This document shows positions 59,910 to 64,000 of a stretch of DNA of 64,000 bases, piece after piece. The DNA comes from Nanobdellota archaeon. Lineage in GTDB: Archaea > Nanobdellota > Nanobdellia > Woesearchaeales > JAGLXL01. The position numbers and the translations under genes were made by a program. Every line of letters starts with the position of its first letter. The stretch's first letter is position 1. The notes under the pieces are model-generated. The model did no database searches and was not told the origin of the DNA. It worked only from the letters and a program-made list of their open reading frames with translations. The stretch is from positions 124,001 to 188,000 of the forward strand of contig JAGLXL010000002.1 in assembly GCA_023132895.1 (NCBI GenBank). The letters are read 5' to 3'.

Positions 59910-60140
59910 TCAGCTGAATTTTTTAAACCCCAAATCTAAACCAATTTCTCTAAAGCATTGTCTGCACAAGCCCACTCCATATTTTCTGATATGGCCGCCG
60001 TGTCTGCCGCATCGCTTGCATTTTCTCAAGGATTTTCCGCAACTTCTTTCTTTTGGCTTATTATGCTTCAAAAATTTAGCTAACTTCACTGGTTTGGCTT
60101 TCAATTGCGTAAATGCTTTTTTATAATCACTCGTTGTCAT
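59910..60140 (-). CDS. rps14: Ribosomal protein uS14 (zinc-binding)
   Basis: [47 protein letters not shown] carries the CxxC...CxxC zinc site of archaeal uS14. I set the start at the ATG of 60140 because GAGGAGG lies just upstream; a TTG five codons before would overlap uL5 further. The 76-aa length includes about 30 extra N-terminal residues. Confidence 0.94.
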   Translation of the reverse strand: MTTSDYKKAFTQLKAKPVKLAKFLKHNKPKERSCGKSLRKCKRCGRHGGHIRKYGVGLCRQCFREIGLDLGFKKFS

Positions 60141-60660
60141 CTTCTTCCTCCTCAATTTTCAGATTAAATTCTTTTTTCATAAATTCAACACTTTCTTCTT
60201 TTGCCATAACATGGGTTTTGGGAATCTTTTTCTTTTGGATTCTTCTTCTTTTGATTCTAAATCCCGGTCTTTCCAAAGTTACTGCCACTTCCAAACCCAT
60301 AATCTTGATTTCTGGGTCGTATTTAAGGCCTGGAATATCAATATATTCTGCAATACCAAAAGCTAGATTGCCCTGGTCATCAAAATTATTTAAACTTAAC
60401 ATATTGTCTTTGGCTTCCAGTAAATTTTTCAAAATTTCAATTGCTTTTTTGTGCCTCAAGGTTATTTTACAGCCAATTGACAATCCCGGTCTCAATCCCC
60501 ATCCAGGAATTCTTTTTTGAGTAGTTGTATTGACTGCTTCAACTCCAGTGATCATTTTCAATAATTTTTTCCCCTTCTTCAATTTATCTTCATCTTTGCC
60601 AACCCCAACATTCAGGGTCACTTTCTCGATCCGAATTTTTCTCATTGAGTTTTCAGTCAT
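60127..60660 (-). CDS. rpl5: Ribosomal protein uL5
   Basis: Contacts 5S rRNA and P-site t[79 protein letters not shown] is the family core, with [46 protein letters not shown] set the start at 60660, an ATG overlapping the eS4 stop (ATGACTGA). 177 aa. Confidence 0.95.
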   Translation of the reverse strand: MTENSMRKIRIEKVTLNVGVGKDEDKLKKGKKLLKMITGVEAVNTTTQKRIPGWGLRPGLSIGCKITLRHKKAIEILKNLLEAKDNMLSLNNFDDQGNLAFGIAEYIDIPGLKYDPEIKIMGLEVAVTLERPGFRIKRRRIQKKKIPKTHVMAKEESVEFMKKEFNLKIEEEEDDNE

Positions 60661-61330
60661 TTTCAATCTTGATCTTGCCGCCAATTACTAAAGCATAAGC
60701 TTTCGAAGTTTCAATTTTTTCTTTGTCTTTTTCAAAGATAATCTTCTTTCCTTCAATTTCCTGTAGCACACCTTGGCTGCCTGCGCGATTTCCTTTCAAT
60801 AAATAAATCTGGGCTCCCTTTTTCAATTCCAAAACTTCCTTGATCTTTAAGCTTGGCAGTTCCAATAGCAAGGAATCTCCTACTTTGGCTTTAGTCTCAG
60901 TCAAAATATTCTTGCCGTCATGCAAATTCAATTGTATTTTTCCTTTGCCTAAAACTGTCTTGCCCACTACTTTACTGATTTTAACCTTGCTTTCTTCTTC
61001 ACTAATCTCTTTGACAATTAATCTTCCCTTTTTATCTAAAATTATTCTATAATTTTTCTTAACTTCAGGAAAACTCAAAACATCCATTATCCCGATAATA
61101 TATTTTGGATCTTTTCTTTTCTTGCCGTCAACTAAAACATCTTTCTTATGCAAAATATTCCTCACATCTCTGCTTGTTTTACCGTAACCTAAATCCTTTA
61201 ACACAATATTAAGTGGCAGGCCAAATTCCATAGCATGAGCTCCTGGATTTGGTTTGATTATGAATTTCTTCTCCTTTCTGCGTATCAGCCATGTTGCCGG
61301 TGTGTAGTTTCTTTTTAGATAACCTTTCAT
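60653..61330 (-). CDS. rps4e: Ribosomal protein eS4
   Basis: MKGYLKRNYTPATWLIRRKEKKFIIKPNPGAHAMEFGLPLNIVLKDLGYGKTSRDVRNILHKKDVLVDGKKRKDPKYIIGIMDVLSFPEVKKNYRIILDKKGRL shows the S4-like fold. A C-terminal KOW-type end (GNRAGSQGVLQEIEGKKIIFEKD) follows. 225 aa, slightly shorter than the usual 240. Confidence 0.96.
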   Translation of the reverse strand: MKGYLKRNYTPATWLIRRKEKKFIIKPNPGAHAMEFGLPLNIVLKDLGYGKTSRDVRNILHKKDVLVDGKKRKDPKYIIGIMDVLSFPEVKKNYRIILDKKGRLIVKEISEEESKVKISKVVGKTVLGKGKIQLNLHDGKNILTETKAKVGDSLLLELPSLKIKEVLELKKGAQIYLLKGNRAGSQGVLQEIEGKKIIFEKDKEKIETSKAYALVIGGKIKIEND

Positions 61331-61710
61331 TTTTTCTTTGTCTCCAATTTAGCTTTTCTTTTTCTGTCTTCTAGGTCTAAATCCACAATGGTTAAATTTG
61401 AAGGGTCAAGTGACTTCAAGACCTTGCTCCCTTCCTTCTTGACCAGTTCAATTCCAGTAATATAAACCTTGTACGATTTCCTGTCAATTCTTTCAATCTT
61501 GCCTTCTTTTTTTCTGAATTGCCCTCTCAAAATCTTAACCTTATCCCCTTTTCTGACCGGGACATTTCTTTTGCCGTATTTTTTGATTAAATCTTTGCTC
61601 AAATGAATTGAAACCAAATTCTTCCTCAAATGCAAAGGAGCTTTCGCTCTGTATTTGTGCTGCTTCCTTGGTTTCTTGCTTCCTTTCCATGCTTTTGAAA
61701 ACTTTCTCAT
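61327..61710 (-). CDS. rpl24: Ribosomal protein uL24
   Basis: MRKFSKAWKGSKKPRKQHKYRAKAPLHLRKNLVSIHLSKDLIKKYGKRNVPVRKGDKVKILRGQFRKKEGKIERIDRKSYKVYITGIELVKKEG is archaeal uL24 with its KOW motif. I chose the ATG at 61710, two bases after the uL14 stop; the frame extends upstream but would lie inside uL14. 127 aa. Confidence 0.95.
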   Translation of the reverse strand: MRKFSKAWKGSKKPRKQHKYRAKAPLHLRKNLVSIHLSKDLIKKYGKRNVPVRKGDKVKILRGQFRKKEGKIERIDRKSYKVYITGIELVKKEGSKVLKSLDPSNLTIVDLDLEDRKRKAKLETKKK

Positions 61711-61712
61711 CT

Positions 61713-62114
61713 TTACACCACAATACTGGCCAATTTCGCAATCCCTGGCCATCTTTCGCAGGCTTCTTTGGCAATCGGACCTTTCAGCAAAGTTCCTTTT
61801 GGATTGCCCGCGTCATCCTTAACAACTACTGCCGCATTATCTTCAAATTTAATCCTCATGCCGTTTGGTCTCAAATATTCTTTTTTCTGCCTGACAATTA
61901 CTGCCAAAACAACCTGTTTTTTCATTTCTGGCTTCCCCTTCTTAACTGAAGCCATGACTAAATCACCTACTCCAGCTGCTTGCAGTCTGCCTTTGACTGT
62001 TTTGTGTCTTTTGACTGAAAAAATCTTCAATATTTTAGCCCCAGAGTTATCACAAGTTGCTACCCTTGAATTCACAGGCAATCCCCTGGTTACTTTTGCT
62101 TTAATTGCTTTCAT
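61713..62114 (-). CDS. rpl14: Ribosomal protein uL14
   Basis: VTRGLPVNSRVATCDNSGAKILKIFSVKRHKTVKGRLQAAGVGDLVMASVKKGKPEMKKQVVLAVIVRQKKEYLRPNGMRIKFEDNAAVVVKDDAGNPKGTLLKGPIAKEACERWPGIAKLASIVV is a complete archaeal uL14 (133 aa), in its usual place between uS17 and uL24. Confidence 0.97.
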   Translation of the reverse strand: MKAIKAKVTRGLPVNSRVATCDNSGAKILKIFSVKRHKTVKGRLQAAGVGDLVMASVKKGKPEMKKQVVLAVIVRQKKEYLRPNGMRIKFEDNAAVVVKDDAGNPKGTLLKGPIAKEACERWPGIAKLASIVV

Positions 62115-62116
62115 TT

Positions 62117-62452
62117 TTATTCAGCCTTTTTTATGATTTTGACTATAACAAAATTTTTAGTTTTGCTCATTGGTCTGGTCTTGGCTACCATTACTTCATC
62201 ACCTACTTTAACTTTCAAGCAGGGTGGATTGTGCACTCTTAATTTACTCACTTTCTTTGCCTTTCTTTCATACTTTCTCACTTCAACATTCCTGATCCAT
62301 TCAATCGTTGCTGTTCTGCTGACATCCATCTTAATGACTTTGCCTACAAAAGTCTCTGGTTTGATATTGATTTCTCCATGGAATGGACATTTTTTGTCCG
62401 TGCACTTTTCCTTTGGGCTTTCTAAACCCAATCCAACTTTCTTTTCTTTCAT
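62117..62452 (-). CDS. rps17: Ribosomal protein uS17
   Basis: The archaeal N-terminal extension CTDKKCPFHGEINIKP precedes the OB fold FVGKVIKMDVSRTATIEWIRNVEVRKYERKAKKVSKLRVHNPPCLKVKVGDEVMVAKTRPMSKTKNFVIVKII. 111 aa, complete. It overlaps rnp1 by 4 bp. Confidence 0.96.
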   Translation of the reverse strand: MKEKKVGLGLESPKEKCTDKKCPFHGEINIKPETFVGKVIKMDVSRTATIEWIRNVEVRKYERKAKKVSKLRVHNPPCLKVKVGDEVMVAKTRPMSKTKNFVIVKIIKKAE

Positions 62453-62688
62453 TTTATTCTTTCTTCAGACCTTTTGAGTAAATTTTTACCTTTGATGTTT
62501 TGATGATTGATTGTGAATGTAATGTTGCTCTTCAACAACCGTTTTTCGCCTTTTTTGGTTTTCACCAAAATTGTTTTTTTGGTTTCATCAATGATTTTAC
62601 CCCTGATTCCAACATCACTGGAATTTTTTGATTCCACCACTTCAATGGTTTTACCAATTATTTCTTCAGGGTAGGTGTTGGTTTTCAT
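62449..62688 (-). CDS. rnp1: RNase P protein component 1 (Rpp29/Pop4)
   Basis: Sm-like protein of RNase P. EEIIGKTIEVVESKNSSDVGIRGKIIDETKKTILVKTKKGEKRLLKSNITFTI is the Pop4 barrel. The 79-aa protein is short but complete. Its place between aIF1 and uS17 is conserved in archaea. A TAA six bases before its ATG looks like the former aIF1 stop (see the 62702-62830 repeat). Confidence 0.92.
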   Translation of the reverse strand: MKTNTYPEEIIGKTIEVVESKNSSDVGIRGKIIDETKKTILVKTKKGEKRLLKSNITFTINHQNIKGKNLLKRSEERIK

Positions 62689-62701
62689 TTGGTTTTACTT
62701 G

Positions 62702-62830
62702 ATTTCTATGGTTCTCAAAATTTCTTTGAAACACTTAAAAATTTGTTTGACAAATTTCTAGTGTCCCAAAAATCACTTTTGTGATTTTTGAGGATTTTGG
62801 AACCCTGAAATTCATTGAATTTCTATGGTT
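62702..62830 (-). repeat. Hairpin array flanked by a 12-bp duplication at the aIF1 3' end
   Basis: ATTTCTATGGTT occurs at 62702-62713 and 62819-62830. Between the copies lie hairpins GAAATTC/GAATTTC (62807-62823, containing the aIF1 stop), AAAAATCAC/GTGATTTTT (62768-62789) with a GTGTCC linker, and AAATTTG/CAAATTT (62739-62757). On the minus strand the downstream copy reads in frame as Thr-Ile-Glu-Ile-Lys-stop. Confidence 0.75.
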
Positions 62831-63120
62831 TCTTCTGAAAAGCCCATTCCCAGCAACGCTCGCTTGGCATTGTTTTTATGATTTCCTTGAAGTTCAATTT
62901 GTCCTTCTTTGTATGTTCCGCCGCACGCAAACTTCGCCTTTAGTTTTTTGGTTAAATCCCCCATATCAAGGCTACCTGTATCCTGCACCTTAATGATGGT
63001 GTAGATCTTTCCGAATTTTCTTTTCTCGGTAGTCACTTCGATTTTTTGCTGTTCTTTGGCAATGGTTTCACAAACACATAGATCTTTTGGTAAACCGCAA
63101 TCTTGGCAAACTTCTGACAT
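62812..63120 (-). CDS. Translation initiation factor aIF1 (SUI1)
   Basis: Monitors start-codon selection on the 30S subunit. The N-terminal zinc knuckle-like CQDCGLPKDLCVC is followed by the SUI1 fold: RKFGKIYTIIKVQDTGSLDMGDLTKKLKAKFACGGTYKEGQIELQGNHKNNAKRALLGMGFSEETIEI. 102 aa. The last codons and stop lie in a hairpin that begins the downstream array. The original C-terminus was probably one residue different (see findings). Confidence 0.94.
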   Translation of the reverse strand: MSEVCQDCGLPKDLCVCETIAKEQQKIEVTTEKRKFGKIYTIIKVQDTGSLDMGDLTKKLKAKFACGGTYKEGQIELQGNHKNNAKRALLGMGFSEETIEIQ

Positions 63121-63341
63121 TATACCTCCACATTCTTACTCGAAGCTGGTTTAGCTTCTGTTTTTTTGAGTTGAGTATGAATTTTAGCAATTAATTTTTT
63201 CATTTGTTTGACTTTTCCTGGATTGGTTGGCGTGGTGCCGATCCTGATTTGAGCATTTTGTTTCATTAATTCCCTTTTTAACTCTATTAATTTGTTTTCT
63301 AATTCGCCTTTTGGCACCGACTTGATTTCTTTTCTTTTCAT
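63120..63341 (-). CDS. rpl29: Ribosomal protein uL29
   Basis: LENKLIELKRELMKQNAQIRIGTTPTNPGKVKQMKKLIAKIHTQLKK is the two-helix uL29 hairpin. 73 aa. It overlaps uS3 by 4 bp and shares one base with aIF1. Confidence 0.95.
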   Translation of the reverse strand: MKRKEIKSVPKGELENKLIELKRELMKQNAQIRIGTTPTNPGKVKQMKKLIAKIHTQLKKTEAKPASSKNVEV

Positions 63342-64000
63342 TGTTTTTCCTTAGTTTCTTCAGCCTTTGGCACTTCTTTTACTCCTTCATCAGAAGGTTC
63401 CGGAACCTCCTTAGGAGGTACCGAAAATGTTTCATTTTCAAGTACCTCAGTTTTGATATCTTCTTGTTTTTCTTCAGCCGCTTCTTCTTTCTCCTCTTCA
63501 ACAACTTTTTCTACATTAACTTCTTTCTTGTCTACTTTCTTAGTCTCTTTCTTTTTTTTAGTTCTCTTCTTCTTGGCCTTTTTCGGCTCCCCTTTAGGGG
63601 TACCAGAGGCTTCGCCTCTCTGTACTTCTTTGATTTCTTCAATGATCTCTTCTTCTTTCTTTAATCTAATTTCTTCTTGCTCTTTTAACTCAGGTGGCAT
63701 AATCCTGACTCTGATTCCAATAATACCAGTTTTCAACAAAGCAGTTTTGCAGGATTTTTTGACTCCCATCATTGCCATGTCGCCGCACTTTTTCAAATAA
63801 CCTTGATAAAATCTCCATGATCTTGCTCGTGCCCCAGGAATCTTTCCTGACATGATAATTTCTATACCTAAAGCCCCTGCTTCTAAAACCTTCTCCATCA
63901 TTTTGTGGCCCACACCCTTGAAACGGGTTGTGCCAAATCTTTCTAGGGAATTGGCAATTCTTTCAGCTACAATTTCAGGATCCAAGAAAATATTTTCAAC
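63338..64000 (-). CDS. rps3: Ribosomal protein uS3, 5' end outside window, with repeat-derived tail
   Basis: The frame is open to the window edge (VENIFLDPEIVAERIANSLERFG), so the N-terminal KH domain is missing. The C-terminal uS3 domain is present: GVGHKMMEKVLEAGALGIEIIMSGKIPGARARSWRFYQGYLKKCGD and ALLKTGIIGIRVRIMPP. After residue 115 of the visible part comes a roughly 100-residue charged tail. It contains KEVQRGEASGTPKGE, matching the uL15 tail, and hairpin-encoded segments near the end. Confidence 0.95.
   Translation of the reverse strand, partial: VENIFLDPEIVAERIANSLERFGTTRFKGVGHKMMEKVLEAGALGIEIIMSGKIPGARARSWRFYQGYLKKCGDMAMMGVKKSCKTALLKTGIIGIRVRIMPPELKEQEEIRLKKEEEIIEEIKEVQRGEASGTPKGEPKKAKKKRTKKKKETKKVDKKEVNVEKVVEEEKEEAAEEKQEDIKTEVLENETFSVPPKEVPEPSDEGVKEVPKAEETKEKQ
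63395..63439 (-). repeat. Hairpin string in the uS3 tail, distal part
   Basis: AGGTTCCGGAACCT (63395-63408, perfect palindrome), CCTCC/GGAGG (63406-63418) and GAAAATG/CATTTTC (63423-63439) follow each other in frame within the last 40 codons of uS3. Confidence 0.65.
63587..63631 (-). repeat. Hairpin element in the uS3 tail shared with uL15
   Basis: CCCC/GGGG and AGAGGC/GCCTCT stems, 41 of 45 bases identical to 55776-55820. It is translated in the same frame in both genes. Confidence 0.75.

Noticed and set aside
61711-61752. N-terminal extension of uL24
   Set aside because: It overlaps the uL14 coding end in another frame and is not part of the uL24 family; the ATG at 61710 fits.
62702-62830. 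Insertion sequence at the aIF1 end
   Set aside because: The 12-bp duplication suggests an insertion, but the 105 bp between carries no transposase and no paired terminal inverted repeats at its edges, so it is reported as a hairpin array.

Overview
The window is AT-rich archaeal chromosome. The information-processing genes are all archaeal: family D DNA polymerase (DP1 and DP2), Orc1/Cdc6, MCM, TBP, TFE, PAN, Hjc, FEN1, archaeal RNase P proteins, Pelota and an archaeal spc ribosomal operon. Proteins and spacers are compact. The surface proteins start with hydrophobic KRxQhTIxhILGIV-type segments, many transcripts look leaderless, and hardly any metabolic genes are present. Together this suggests a reduced-genome DPANN archaeon of the Woesearchaeota/Pacearchaeota kind. 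That placement is inference from gene style; no marker tree was possible.

Layout. 1-9.9 kb: minus-strand cluster of large secreted or anchored Cys-rich proteins. 10-12.4 kb: RNase P p30, a PP-loop tRNA thiolase, and a ThiI-like protein whose own PP-loop is lost. 12.7-16.2 kb: TBP, MCM and an RPA-like OB protein. 17.2-24.3 kb: aIF2-beta, DUF424, and the orc1-DP1-DP2 operon, followed by a 450-bp AT-rich region with an origin-recognition-box (ORB)-like site, the best oriC candidate. 24.7-38.5 kb: TFE, Hjc, RNase Z, TyrRS, M16 and M24 peptidases, PAN, Trm5, FEN1, tRNA splicing endonuclease, PRC-barrel protein, and an RFC small subunit carrying a 636-residue intein. 38.5-44.5 kb: minus-strand operon of lipoproteins and membrane-anchored surface proteins. 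44.7-52.1 kb: Pelota, acetyl-CoA synthetase, a TrmB regulator and both PheRS subunits. 52.1-64 kb: minus-strand spc operon from uS3 to eL14, plus SecY, a YidC-like DUF106 protein and AlaX.

The most unusual signal is a dispersed family of short perfect hairpins, typically 7-12-bp arms with 3-6-nt loops. They are often chained into arrays with recurring linkers such as GTGTCC/GGACAC and AGTGT. They sit at gene ends, commonly with the stop codon inside an arm or loop; in front of genes, with the Shine-Dalgarno sequence in the loop; and in frame inside protein tails (TBP, the TtuA-like protein, uL15, uS3). Two arrays share a stem that differs by a compensatory base pair. One array is flanked by a 12-bp duplication that looks like the displaced original 3' end of the aIF1 gene. 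This pattern fits a mobile or expanding RNA-structure element.

Two regions 12 kb apart (12.46-12.57 kb and 24.43-24.61 kb) share an ORB-like box, an 11-bp palindrome, a 12-bp AT motif and a G-free tract. One lies upstream of orc1-polD, the other upstream of tbp-mcm. This links the replication and transcription-initiation genes to a common Orc1-type recognition system.
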